Shown: positions 33,504 to 42,371 of the stretch, in pieces
How positions within the stretch are numbered: position 1 is the stretch's first letter
How the letters are laid out: each line of letters starts with the position of its first letter
Assembly (NCBI GenBank): GCA_025363475.1
Contig: JANYDS010000061.1
Location: forward strand, 1 to 64,000
Direction: 5' to 3'
DNA from: Terriglobia bacterium
GTDB taxonomy: Bacteria > Acidobacteriota > Terriglobia > Bryobacterales > Bryobacteraceae
DNA: 64,000 nucleotides
Made by a program: the position numbers and the translations under genes
The notes under the pieces: model-generated
Databases searched by the model: none
Told to the model about the DNA's origin: nothing
Seen by the model: only the letters and a program-made list of their open reading frames with translations

Positions 33504-35437
33504 TATTGTAATCTCAATTGCTGCTCTGAAAGCTCCGCTCCCGCAGTTTGGGTGAGAGCCCGCTGCAGCAGATGCAAACCCGGCGTGAACTCCGGAATGA
33601 TCTCCTGAAAGCGGGACAGCAACTGGGCAATATCGCGGGTCTCACAGATCCTCCGCAAGGCGTCCAGATGGCGCTGCATCAACTCTGGCGAAGTGCCCTC
33701 CCCGCGCAGAATTCTGATCTTGTCATGCTCGGTGGGCACAACCATCTCCTGCATCCGCTGCACTTCTTCCCGCAACTTTTCACCTGGGCGCATCCCCGTG
33801 AATTCGATCCGGATGTCATCTCCAGGCCGCAGGCCGGACAGCACAATCAGGTTCTTCGCCAGGTCCACAATCTTCACCGGATGGCCCATATTGAGCACGA
33901 ACACCTCACCGCCCCTGCCCATCGCAGAGGCCTGCAGCACCAGTTGCACCGCCTCCGGAATGGTCATAAAAAAACGTTCCATATCCGGGTGAGTTACAAG
34001 CACCGGACCGCCCCGCGCAATCTGTTCCTTGAACACCGGGACTACACTGCCAGTGCTGCCCAGCACATTGCCGAACCGTACGGAAACACAGGTAGTGCGG
34101 GGAGTCTGAATTGCCGCAATGGCCAGTTCTGCAATACGCTTGGTAGCCCCCATCACGCTGGTGGGGCGCACTGCTTTGTCAGTTGAAATCATTACGAAAT
34201 CCGTGAGGCCTTGTTCCACCGCGCAGCGTGCAGTAATCACGCTGCCGAACACATTGTTTTCCACTGATTCAAACGGATGCAGCTCCATCATCGGCACATG
34301 TTTATAGGCCGCCGCATGATACAGAATCGAAGGCTTGTGGGCAGCCATCACTTCTGATATCCGCCGGGCGTTCTGTGTGCTGCCGATCTCCGAATGCATA
34401 GTGAACCCGGGGAACAGGCGCGTCATCTCGCGTTCCAGTTCAAACAGTGCGCTCTCGGAAATTTCGAACGCCACCAGCGCTTTCGCTCCAGACCGCGCGA
34501 TCTGCCGGCACAGTTCGGAACCGATGGAACCGGCCGCTCCTGTCACCATCACCACCTTGTCGCGCAACTTTTCTGAGGTCCTGAATTCTGTCAAATTCAC
34601 TGGCGCGCGGCCCAGCAGATCTTCCACTTCCACGTCGCGGATCTGACGCGCCAGCCCGTTACCCTGGATGATCTCGGCCAGACCGGGAATGGTTTTTCGC
34701 TGCACCCCGGCCGCCTGGCAAAGGTTCAGAATACGGGCCATCTGCTCGCCGCCCGCTGAAGGGATCGCGATCAGCACTTCCGCGATCTGGTTACCGCGAA
34801 CCGCCGCTGAGAGGTTTTCACCTGTCCCCAGAACCGGGGCACCAGAGATCAGCACTCCATCCAGACCCGGGTTGTCGTCAATGAAACCGCGGACGTCATA
34901 CAACAACCGGGCGTCTGACCGGATTTCACGCAGCAGCGTGGTTCCCGCCGCACCCGCGCCGTAAATCAGAATTCGTTTGCCTGCGGGCGCCCGGCTTTGG
35001 TCAGCCGCTTCAGCATTCACGCGTACAGCTACCCGAACGCCCACAGATGCCATGAAGCACAACAGGAAATCGAGCAGAAACAGTGAACGGGGAAATGAAG
35101 GTCCGGCCGCAATGCGAATCAGAAAGGTGCTGGCCAGAGCCGCGTAGAAATTGGCCCGCAGGATCTTCTGCACATCGGCAATCGAAACAAATTTCCACCA
35201 GCCGCGCTCGAGTTGACTAAACCCGTATGCCACCGCTTTGGTAACCACCCAGACGCTGAGCGCCAGCGTGACATGCTCGCGCTCAGCCGGCGGGATGGTG
35301 AAATCGAAACGGAGCAGAAATGCAGCCACGCCCGAGAAGAAGAATATGACCAGTTGTACCAGCGCGATGATGGGGCGCTGGTTCCGGCTGGTGCGCTCCA
35401 GTGCGCCCAGTATGGCTGCTATGAATTTGCTGATCAT
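33503..35437 (-). CDS. FlaA1/PglF/WbpM-like nucleotide-sugar 4,6-dehydratase, membrane-bound
   Basis: 644 residues from ATG 35437, which overlaps the preceding stop (ATGA). Four N-terminal membrane helices (about 20-135), a Rossmann-like domain (ILIYGAGAAGTTLLREI) and a C-terminal SDR domain (VMVTGAAGSIGSELCRQI, LYHAAAYKHVPMMELHPFE). The catalytic segment STDKAVRPTSVMGATKR has Met where ordinary SDRs have Tyr, as in the PglF/WbpM group, which makes UDP-4-keto-6-deoxy sugars from UDP-GlcNAc. With the neighbouring aminotransferase and phosphosugar transferase it would supply and load an amino-deoxy first sugar. Confidence 0.9.
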   Translation of the reverse strand: MISKFIAAILGALERTSRNQRPIIALVQLVIFFFSGVAAFLLRFDFTIPPAEREHVTLALSVWVVTKAVAYGFSQLERGWWKFVSIADVQKILRANFYAALASTFLIRIAAGPSFPRSLFLLDFLLCFMASVGVRVAVRVNAEAADQSRAPAGKRILIYGAGAAGTTLLREIRSDARLLYDVRGFIDDNPGLDGVLISGAPVLGTGENLSAAVRGNQIAEVLIAIPSAGGEQMARILNLCQAAGVQRKTIPGLAEIIQGNGLARQIRDVEVEDLLGRAPVNLTEFRTSEKLRDKVVMVTGAAGSIGSELCRQIARSGAKALVAFEISESALFELEREMTRLFPGFTMHSEIGSTQNARRISEVMAAHKPSILYHAAAYKHVPMMELHPFESVENNVFGSVITARCAVEQGLTDFVMISTDKAVRPTSVMGATKRIAELAIAAIQTPRTTCVSVRFGNVLGSTGSVVPVFKEQIARGGPVLVTHPDMERFFMTIPEAVQLVLQASAMGRGGEVFVLNMGHPVKIVDLAKNLIVLSGLRPGDDIRIEFTGMRPGEKLREEVQRMQEMVVPTEHDKIRILRGEGTSPELMQRHLDALRRICETRDIAQLLSRFQEIIPEFTPGLHLLQRALTQTAGAELSEQQLRLQ

Positions 35438-36039
35438 GCCCTTGGTGAGGACAGGTGCAAAACCCGGCTGGCAGTCTGCGCCAGAATCGTCAGATCCAGC
35501 CACAGGGAACGATTGGCCGCGTACTTCTCGGCAAGGTCAAGTTTCGCAGGCAGTATCTGATCGCGGTACAGAGTCAGCGGATCAGCCGAAGCGGCCAGCA
35601 GCGATTCCTCATCGCGAAACTGTAGTGACGCAGTATCTGTGATCCCGGGACGCAGGCGCAGCAGCGTTTCATAGCGCACCCGAAACAGTTCCACGTATTC
35701 AGGGATTTCAGGCCGTGGCCCCACCAAACTCATGTCGCCTTTCAATACATTCCACAATTGCGGCAGTTCGTCGAGTTTGGCACGACGCAGGAAACGGCCC
35801 GCGCGGGTGATACGTAAGTCGCCGCCCGAAGTAATTGCAGAGCCTTTCACGGTCTTTTGCATGGAGCGGAATTTGCAGATACGGAAGGGCTCAAAGTCGC
35901 GGCCCACGCGGATCTGTGAGAAGAAGACCGGCAGCCCGGAATCGATCACGATGGCGATGGCAAGCAGCAGAAACACAGGCGAAAGTAAAAGCAGAAGTAT
36001 GGCGCTGACAGCGATATCGACCAGCCGTTTAATCAGCAT
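35434..36039 (-). CDS. PglC/WcaJ-type initiating phosphosugar transferase (short form)
   Basis: 201 residues from ATG 36039, which overlaps the aminotransferase gene by 11 nt. One N-terminal hydrophobic re-entrant helix (about 5-30) and the Bac_transf domain: VFFSQIRVGRDFEPFRICKF, KFRSM, the catalytic Asp-Glu in AKLDELPQLWNVLKGDMS, and SLVGPRPEIPEYVE. Members move a sugar-1-phosphate from UDP-sugar onto undecaprenyl phosphate and so start each polysaccharide or glycan unit. The size matches the minimal monotopic PglC type rather than the five-helix WbaP type. Confidence 0.92.
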   Translation of the reverse strand: MLIKRLVDIAVSAILLLLLSPVFLLLAIAIVIDSGLPVFFSQIRVGRDFEPFRICKFRSMQKTVKGSAITSGGDLRITRAGRFLRRAKLDELPQLWNVLKGDMSLVGPRPEIPEYVELFRVRYETLLRLRPGITDTASLQFRDEESLLAASADPLTLYRDQILPAKLDLAEKYAANRSLWLDLTILAQTASRVLHLSSPRA

Positions 36040-37201
36040 CACACCGGTATTGTGCAACGATTTCCTGCACGGCCTCAATCACGCGTTCCACGCTCTCATC
36101 ACTCATTTTGGAATAGAGGGGCAGCGAAAGCAGGCGCGGATATTCCGCAAGCGCGCGTGTACACGGGTCATGCATAGTAAGAGTGCGCTGATAGTAAGGG
36201 TGCAGCGGGATAGGGATGAAATGGACACTGCACCCAATGCCGCGGTCACGCATCTCTTCAAAAAACCGTGCCCTGTCAATCGTCAGCCGGTCAAGGTTGA
36301 GGCGCAGCACATAGAGATGCCACGAATGGCCCGCGTGCTGATAGCCGGGAGCGACTTCCACTTCATCGAGAGAGGCGAACGCGGCGGTATAGCGTGTGGC
36401 GATTTCCGCCCGCCGCGCGTTCATCCCGTTCAGTCTGCGGAGCTGATGAATGCCAATGGCAGCCGTCAGATCGCTCATGTTGTATTTGAAGCCGCACTCC
36501 ACAACCTCGTAGTACCAGCTGGCTTTTTCCGAGTACCGTTTCCAGGCGTCGCGGCTGATGCCATGCAGTAGCAGAATGCGCATGCGATCTTCCAGTTCTG
36601 CTGAGCCTGTCGTGACCATGCCGCCTTCACCGGTGGAAAGGTTTTTAGTGGCATAGAAGCTGAAAGCCACAGCATCCGATTTGCCTTTGCCAACTGCCTC
36701 ACCATCCGCGTAATATGATCCGGCGGCGTGGGCCGCATCTTCAATTACTTTGAGGTTGTGATTCGCGGCCAGCAGCCAAATCGCTTCCATATCGCAGGGC
36801 AGGCCGGCCACATGTACGGGCAGAATGGCGCGTGTTCGCGGTGTGATGGCGCGGGCAATGGCTTTGGGGTCGATGTTAAGATCTGCGCCAATGTCTGCCA
36901 GCACGGGCGTGGCACCAGTCTGGATGATGACATTCACGCTGGAGCAAAAGGTCATGGGCGTTGTGATCACTTCATCGCCCGGTCCGAGGCCGCAGGCAGC
37001 CAAAGCGACGTGCAGACCCGCGGTACAGGAGTTAACGGCGAGGGAATAGTTCGCTCCCGTATAGGCGCTGAAGTCCTTTTCAAACTGAACGGCGCGCGGA
37101 CCAGTAGTGGTCCAGCCCGAGCGCAGCGTGGCCACCAGTTCATCCACCTCATCTTCACTGTGGTCGGGAACTGCGAACGGCAGCCAGACGGGGTCGGTCA
37201 T
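36029..37201 (-). CDS. DegT/DnrJ/EryC1-type sugar aminotransferase (PglE-like)
   Basis: 390 residues. PLP-dependent transaminase of keto-sugars. Features: SLAVNSCTAGLHVALAACGL, GDEVITTPMTFCSSVNVI, VIEDAAHAAGSYY, the PLP lysine in FSFYATKNLSTGEGGM, and YNMSDLTAAIGIHQL. Its likely substrate is the UDP-4-keto-6-deoxy sugar from the neighbouring dehydratase. It overlaps the methyltransferase upstream by 4 nt (ATGA). No PglD-like acetyltransferase is nearby, so the amino sugar may stay free or be modified by another enzyme. Confidence 0.92.
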   Translation of the reverse strand: MTDPVWLPFAVPDHSEDEVDELVATLRSGWTTTGPRAVQFEKDFSAYTGANYSLAVNSCTAGLHVALAACGLGPGDEVITTPMTFCSSVNVIIQTGATPVLADIGADLNIDPKAIARAITPRTRAILPVHVAGLPCDMEAIWLLAANHNLKVIEDAAHAAGSYYADGEAVGKGKSDAVAFSFYATKNLSTGEGGMVTTGSAELEDRMRILLLHGISRDAWKRYSEKASWYYEVVECGFKYNMSDLTAAIGIHQLRRLNGMNARRAEIATRYTAAFASLDEVEVAPGYQHAGHSWHLYVLRLNLDRLTIDRARFFEEMRDRGIGCSVHFIPIPLHPYYQRTLTMHDPCTRALAEYPRLLSLPLYSKMSDESVERVIEAVQEIVAQYRCDAD

Positions 37202-37923
37202 GCGGTCTCCGGCAAAGCTGGTTTTTCGATCACGGCGACGTAGTGTGTCCGCAGGAAAGGAAGTTTTTCCAGCAGCAGCGCCAGGGTCCAGGACAACGGA
37301 ACCAGACGCCTGGCAAGCGGCGGCGCGAGGGTAGTTTTAGTCAGATGTACGATCCCTGAGGGAAACAGTTTTTGTATCTCCGCAGCGCGGATGCCGCGCA
37401 CAGCCGGGTTGGCAGGGTTATCAATTCGCAGGTCATACCAGAGGATGTGTCCGCCGGGCTTGAGGACGCGGAACATTTCCGCTGCAACGCTCCTGCGGAC
37501 GGGTTCACTCAGGATGGACGAGAAAAGCGTAAACTGGCTTACCAGATCGAAAGTCGCATCCTCCCACGGGAGTTCAGCGGCGTCGCCCGTGCGAAGGTCG
37601 GCCAGCGGCAGGCGGCTGGCGGCGCGGCGGATGCTCTCCGGGTTGAGATCGATACCGCTGAGATCGCCGCTTGATGCGCCCCACTTCGCAAACTCCAGCA
37701 GCCAGGGGCCACCGCCGCAGCCCACATCGCAAACCTTGCGGGCATGCAGAGGGAAACCGCCGTGACTCTGCAGCAAGGCGATGCAGGCGCGCACCAGCTG
37801 CTGGTTGAAGAAGAGGTTGGCAGGCCGGGCCAGGCTGTACGTATCCGGTGCGATTTCGAGTGAGCGCCGCGCATATTCGTTTTCAATGCGAGCCAGTTCC
37901 GCGCTGTGGTCCCTGCCCTTCAT
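37198..37923 (-). CDS. Class I SAM-dependent methyltransferase (polysaccharide locus)
   Basis: 241 residues. KVCDVGCGGGPWLLEFAKWG (motif I, about 63-82), LSGIDLNPESIRRA (acidic loop), ATFDLVSQFTLFSSIL and LKPGGHILWYD are the normal methyltransferase motifs. The position among glycosyltransferases suggests O-methylation of a sugar, but no substrate-specific mark is seen. It overlaps both neighbours by 4 nt. Confidence 0.85.
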   Translation of the reverse strand: MKGRDHSAELARIENEYARRSLEIAPDTYSLARPANLFFNQQLVRACIALLQSHGGFPLHARKVCDVGCGGGPWLLEFAKWGASSGDLSGIDLNPESIRRAASRLPLADLRTGDAAELPWEDATFDLVSQFTLFSSILSEPVRRSVAAEMFRVLKPGGHILWYDLRIDNPANPAVRGIRAAEIQKLFPSGIVHLTKTTLAPPLARRLVPLSWTLALLLEKLPFLRTHYVAVIEKPALPETA

Positions 37924-38927
37924 TGCGCCCCTGCCAGTGTGGAATGAACGATGCTCTCAAGCCCGTCACGCCGCTGGTCCAGGGTGAAGTGCAGGGCGAT
38001 GCGGTCACGCGCTTCGGCACGGTCTTTTTCCGGCGCAGCCAAGGCCTGACGGATCGCCGCCGCTACAGTTGCGGGATCCTGCGACGCCGCGAAGATGGCA
38101 TTTTTACCTGCCACTTCGGGAATTGCACCTTCACCGGTGACCACAGGAATACAGCCTGCCAGCATAGCTTCCGCCAGACTCATGCCGAAGCCTTCATGCT
38201 GCGAAACCTGAACGTAAACGGAGGCCCGCTGGTAGCACCGGATCAGTTCTGCTTCGCTGATCAGACCGGTGATGGTGACGTTCGCGGTGGCAATCGATTT
38301 TAGATATTCGAAGGCATCATCCGCACGTCTGCCAGCGACAACGAATGCGATTTCGGGCAGCAGCGCAGCAGCGCGTACAAAAGCTTCCAGGCCCTTGCGC
38401 TGAAGGTTGGCGCGACTGACATTGCCCACCGTAAGTACCAGCGGTTCGCGTGGCAAAGCCGCTAAGCCACTGAAGGGGTCAGGGATGCCGTGATAGAGCA
38501 CAGTCACGCGGTCAGGCGGAATACCTGCGTTGATGCGGGCCTCCTGCTGGCTGTAGCGGGAGTTGGTGATGAGCCTGGTGGCGAGCCCCATCGTCGCGCG
38601 GCTCAGCCATTTGGCCAGACCTCCGCGCTGATGGCCATAGCCGATGGCCGGGAGATTCGCCAGATCATAGCCCCCGATCACGAGGACGGACGGCTTGCCC
38701 AGCAGCCGCGCAAAAAGCAGAGGCAGAAAAGTATGCCAGGAGGCGAACCAGCCGAACACCAGATCGTGGGAGAGGACGCTGCTCCACAGTGCAAGCGGTG
38801 CGATACGCCGCGAACGGAGTTCGCAGTCGGTGACTTTGCAAAACGTGCTCAGCATTTGCTTGTCGAGTTCGACGAAGGTGGTGGCTGCATTGTGAACGAA
38901 GAGAACGCGGGGAATGTCCCGGCTCAA
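37920..38927 (-). CDS. GT4-type glycosyltransferase (a)
   Basis: 335 residues when started at TTG 38927, whose TTGA overlaps the preceding stop; the longer upstream open frame does not look coding. GT-B fold: VLFVHNAATTFVELDKQ at the start; VLVIGGYDLANLPAIGYG; LITNSRYSQQEARINAGIPPDRVTVLYHGI; and the UDP-sugar-binding QVSQHEGFGMSLAEAMLAGC with E-x7-E. It builds part of the repeat unit; donor and linkage unknown. Confidence 0.85.
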   Translation of the reverse strand: MSRDIPRVLFVHNAATTFVELDKQMLSTFCKVTDCELRSRRIAPLALWSSVLSHDLVFGWFASWHTFLPLLFARLLGKPSVLVIGGYDLANLPAIGYGHQRGGLAKWLSRATMGLATRLITNSRYSQQEARINAGIPPDRVTVLYHGIPDPFSGLAALPREPLVLTVGNVSRANLQRKGLEAFVRAAALLPEIAFVVAGRRADDAFEYLKSIATANVTITGLISEAELIRCYQRASVYVQVSQHEGFGMSLAEAMLAGCIPVVTGEGAIPEVAGKNAIFAASQDPATVAAAIRQALAAPEKDRAEARDRIALHFTLDQRRDGLESIVHSTLAGAQ

Positions 38928-40126
38928 GCTGACGCCCCGATATAGCTTTCGAACAGAATTTCGAGGCGCGCTACATTGCGGTCGAGGGAGCATACCTGCT
39001 CGGCGCGTTCCCGTGTTGCGCGACCCAGTTCTCTGCGAAGACCCGCATCGCACGCCAGTTTCCCCAGCAGTTCCGCAAACCGGGCGACCGCCGAAACGGG
39101 CACCAGCCACGCCTCTGGTTGCCCTGTGCCGAGTGGCTCGCGCACACCGGGCAGGTCGAAGGCAACCACAGGCAGGCCGCTCGACATCGCCTGCAGCAGC
39201 GACAGCGGCCAAACATCCTTTTCCACTGCGCCGTAGGCAAAAATATCCATCGCAGCCAGCAGGTCCGCAACATCATCACGATGGCCGGTGAAAACCACGC
39301 GCTCCGTGAGGCCCAGTTCCGTCACACGAGCGCGCAGGCGGGTCTCGTAGGCCTCCTCACCAAACAACGCCGCACCCGCAAACAGCAGATAGACTTCGGG
39401 ATTGGCGGCGGCCAGGCTGCTGAAAGCTTGAAGAATTTGATACTGGCCCTTCCACGGTGTGAGCCGGGAAACATTGCCGATGAGAACTGCGTCTGCGGGA
39501 ATACTAAATTTGTGGCGCACCGCATCACCATTGCGGCCCGGGCGGAACACAGCGGTATCCACCGCGTTGTTGACGATGGTAGTGCGCTGCTGCACCGTGG
39601 CCGGCAACTGATCGAAAATGGGGAAGCCGATCACGACAACATGCGAGGGCAGACGTTTGGCCAGGCTGCCAAAGACTGCACGGTAGATGCCGCCGAAGCG
39701 TTCCGAGATAAAGTCTTCGAGGTACCAGATGCAGGGGATACCGAGGCGCCTTGCCGCGAGTCCGCCATAGAAATGGCAGAGCAAACCTTTGGTAACCACA
39801 ATGGCAGGGCGTTCACCCGCCAGAAAACGCCGGGTGCCCGAAGCCGCAATCAGAATCGCAACAATATTCCAAACCCAGGCAAAAGGATTGGGGAGCTTCA
39901 CGCTGTTACCCGCCCAGAAACTGGTGGAGAGTAGCAGCGGGCGCGGCAGAATCCGCACTTCCAGACCAGCTTCGCGGCATTTGCGCGGCAGATCACCTTC
40001 CTCCGGACATGCAATCACGGGTTCCCACAGAGCACGGTTGACCTTCGCGGCGAGGTACTGCGTATTCTGCTGAACCCCGGCGATTTTCGAAGACGATTCC
40101 AGAATCATCAGCTTGCGTGCGCTCAC
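38924..40126 (-). CDS. GT4-type glycosyltransferase (b)
   Basis: 400 residues from GTG 40126 (GTGA overlap with the stop of the GT2 gene). GT-B enzyme: LMILESSSKIAGVQQNTQYLA, VTKGLLCHFYGGLAARRLGIP, IVNNAVDTAVFRPG, LIGNVSRLTPWKGQYQILQAF and a C-terminal donor site near AMSSGLPVVAFDLPGVRE. The usual E-x7-E motif reads EKDVWPLSLLQAM, with Asp/Leu changes, so donor binding may differ. A longer frame upstream belongs to the overlapping gene. Confidence 0.82.
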   Translation of the reverse strand: MSARKLMILESSSKIAGVQQNTQYLAAKVNRALWEPVIACPEEGDLPRKCREAGLEVRILPRPLLLSTSFWAGNSVKLPNPFAWVWNIVAILIAASGTRRFLAGERPAIVVTKGLLCHFYGGLAARRLGIPCIWYLEDFISERFGGIYRAVFGSLAKRLPSHVVVIGFPIFDQLPATVQQRTTIVNNAVDTAVFRPGRNGDAVRHKFSIPADAVLIGNVSRLTPWKGQYQILQAFSSLAAANPEVYLLFAGAALFGEEAYETRLRARVTELGLTERVVFTGHRDDVADLLAAMDIFAYGAVEKDVWPLSLLQAMSSGLPVVAFDLPGVREPLGTGQPEAWLVPVSAVARFAELLGKLACDAGLRRELGRATRERAEQVCSLDRNVARLEILFESYIGASA

Positions 40127-40902
40127 GGCAGGCGAGGACTTTCGTTGAGACCCAGCGCTTCCAGTTCCCAAAGTTTGGCCCGCACCAGAAACAAATAAAC
40201 CGGTATGTAAGAACAGAAAATCAAACCACGCCAGCCGTCGCGGAAACCGTGCAGCCAGACGTACCGATAGAAGAACCCCGCCCACGGGCGCAGCAGCAGA
40301 TCGTACCAGCGGAAGCGAACACCGCGTTTGTGGAGTTCATCGGCTTCATAGCGGGTGTAGCGGTCCAGGTCGCGGAAACGGCGCGATATCGAAGGCCCGT
40401 CATGGTGGATGAACGGCTGCGTGAGTGTGACGATTTCACCGGGAACCTGCAGATGGGCATGCACCTCGCGGTCTTCCCAGCGGCAGCGGTCGCGGCGGAA
40501 CAGACGGATTTGATAATCGGGCCACACACCTCCGTGGCGCATCCAGCGGCCCAGGAAATGATTGCGGCGAGGTATACGGAAAGCCTCGACTTCGGGTCGC
40601 GCACCGGCCAGAGCCTGTTCAATCTCTTCGCACAGTGCGGGCGTGAGCTCTTCATCACTGTCGATTTGCAGCACCCAATCAAACGCACACTGCGGCAACG
40701 CCCAGTTTTTCTGGGTGGCTGAGTTGCGGTATTCGTGCTGCACGACGCGTGCGCCGAATTCCGCACAAATCGCCAGAGTTGCATCGGTACTGAAGGAATC
40801 CACTACCAGCAGTTCATCTGCCCAGCTCACGGACGCCAGCGTACTGCGGACGGTAGCTGCGGAATTCCCTGTCGGCAGGAGTATGGAGAGCCGGGGGCGC
40901 AC
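40123..40902 (-). CDS. GT2-type glycosyltransferase (WaaE/KdtX-like)
   Basis: 259 residues from GTG 40902, preceded by AAAGGAG 8 nt upstream, a strong site lying inside the end of the upstream polymerase gene (89-nt overlap). GT-A fold: RLSILLPTGNSAATVRSTL, SWADELLVVDSFSTDAT, ATQKNWALPQCAFDWVLQID with the DSDEE metal site, IPRRNHFLGRWMRHGGVWPD and RLFRR. This subgroup includes the LPS-core beta-glucosyltransferase WaaE. A C-terminal amphipathic or membrane segment (LIFCSYIPVYLFLV) is present. Confidence 0.85.
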   Translation of the reverse strand: MRPRLSILLPTGNSAATVRSTLASVSWADELLVVDSFSTDATLAICAEFGARVVQHEYRNSATQKNWALPQCAFDWVLQIDSDEELTPALCEEIEQALAGARPEVEAFRIPRRNHFLGRWMRHGGVWPDYQIRLFRRDRCRWEDREVHAHLQVPGEIVTLTQPFIHHDGPSISRRFRDLDRYTRYEADELHKRGVRFRWYDLLLRPWAGFFYRYVWLHGFRDGWRGLIFCSYIPVYLFLVRAKLWELEALGLNESPRLP

Positions 40903-42367
40903 TTGGTTTTCTCCTTTCAAAATCGCTCTGGCGAGAGAGTATTTCCGCCATGATCCAGTAGAACCACGCCGGATAAGCAAGTTGCGGGAGCACGCTTACG
41001 GCCTGTGTCCATAGCAGCGCGCCAACGGTGGTGAAGCCCAGCAGCACCGCGATCAGAACATCGTGGTATTCGGTTCCTTTGCGTGTGCGGCTAATCCTGT
41101 CTATGAAACGCCAGAGCGTGAAGATATAAGCGAACAGATAAACCAGAGCGCCGGCCCAGCCGAGGTTGGCGGCAATCTGCACAAAATCGCAGTGAACCCA
41201 CCCAGCCCCTGTCCAGCCGACTCCCATAGGATTCTGTTCCGCCAGAAGCACCGCTTCCTCAAGGCGCGCCAGGTGTTTGCGGCCACTGCTGTCGTGCTCT
41301 GACGGCTTGCCATTCAGTACGGCGGCGAAGGTGGAAAAACGTTCCTGCGTACTGGCTGGGATTATGTTGTACACGCCAAGGAACAACAAGACGACCACAG
41401 CGGCTGAGATATACCGTTTCTTCAACACCGCATAGATGGCGAACTGAACGGCGACGCAACTCCACAGAATGCGGAAACCGCCGACATATACGCCTGTCGC
41501 CTGCATCAGAACCATGGCTGTAATCGCCATCCGCTGCCATGATTTTGGGTACCAGCGGCGCAGGGGGATCGCCAGCGGAATCGCCATCGCACACAGAAAC
41601 GTGGCTGCCGGGTTGCCCCAGAAGGAATAGGTGGCGCGGTTAAAGCCTTCCCCTGTGATGGTGGAACCGGTTTTGGTCACGAAACCCGGAAACAGACCGC
41701 GCACGCCCGGGACGTAATATTCGGCCACACCCCACATCGCAATCCAGGTGGAGGTAATGAAGAGTACGGTCAGAATCAGACGCCAGCGATCCCTGTTGAT
41801 GAGCATGATGCTGGTCACCATAACGATCGGGATGAGCATGAAAAAATTACGTGATTCGGACAGCATGTCATCCCACGGGTATCGTTCGCCGATGCCGCGG
41901 AACCAGCCCCAGATCCAGAAGGGAAGCATGGCAATCATCCAGCCCGGAATCAGCATTTTGTGCACGAGTGCCTTGCGGGCACGGCGCGCGGTGAAGAGCA
42001 GTACCAGGAGCGCCAGAATGAGAATTTCGGCAGGATGAATCTTGAGCCGGGGAGTAACTGTGATGGTGCGATACCCCAGACCGAAAGCCGCGACAAAGCC
42101 GACAAAGCCGATGAACAGGCTCTGTTCGCCGCCCATAATCGTGGCAAGCCCCAGCAACCCCAGGATGCTGTACATAGCCACCCGGTAGTCGATGCCCTGT
42201 GTGATGGTGCTGGCGATACCGAGGAAGATGACGATCAGGACGGAAGAGCCAACGATGAAAATATTGGAATTGCGCGTGCTGCCCGGTGCCGCAACCGGTA
42301 TTGCGGCAAACGCACCGGACCGGCGGTTGCCAGGAACTCCTCCGTTGATCGGACGGCGCGGAAGCAT
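40814..42367 (-). CDS. O-antigen ligase/polymerase-family membrane protein (2)
   Basis: 517 residues with about 11-12 membrane helices and a periplasmic loop around residues 335-385. The signature region is LLAEQNPMGVGWTGAGWVHCDFVQIAAN-like, in which HCDFVQ replaces the usual HNxYLQ. It is therefore a divergent member of the Wzy/WaaL family. Its soluble C-terminal tail (after MAEILSRQ) overlaps the GT2 start by 89 nt. With the protein at 31297-32703 it gives two such enzymes in one locus. Confidence 0.8.
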   Translation of the reverse strand: MLPRRPINGGVPGNRRSGAFAAIPVAAPGSTRNSNIFIVGSSVLIVIFLGIASTITQGIDYRVAMYSILGLLGLATIMGGEQSLFIGFVGFVAAFGLGYRTITVTPRLKIHPAEILILALLVLLFTARRARKALVHKMLIPGWMIAMLPFWIWGWFRGIGERYPWDDMLSESRNFFMLIPIVMVTSIMLINRDRWRLILTVLFITSTWIAMWGVAEYYVPGVRGLFPGFVTKTGSTITGEGFNRATYSFWGNPAATFLCAMAIPLAIPLRRWYPKSWQRMAITAMVLMQATGVYVGGFRILWSCVAVQFAIYAVLKKRYISAAVVVLLFLGVYNIIPASTQERFSTFAAVLNGKPSEHDSSGRKHLARLEEAVLLAEQNPMGVGWTGAGWVHCDFVQIAANLGWAGALVYLFAYIFTLWRFIDRISRTRKGTEYHDVLIAVLLGFTTVGALLWTQAVSVLPQLAYPAWFYWIMAEILSRQSDFERRKPSAPPALHTPADREFRSYRPQYAGVRELGR

Positions 42368-42371
42368 AACT

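Noticed and set aside
32713-33555. Plus-strand 280-codon frame rich in Ala, Val and Pro
   Set aside because: It is the complement of the GCN-rich tail of the FecR-like gene; it has no domain and would interrupt a coupled minus-strand operon.
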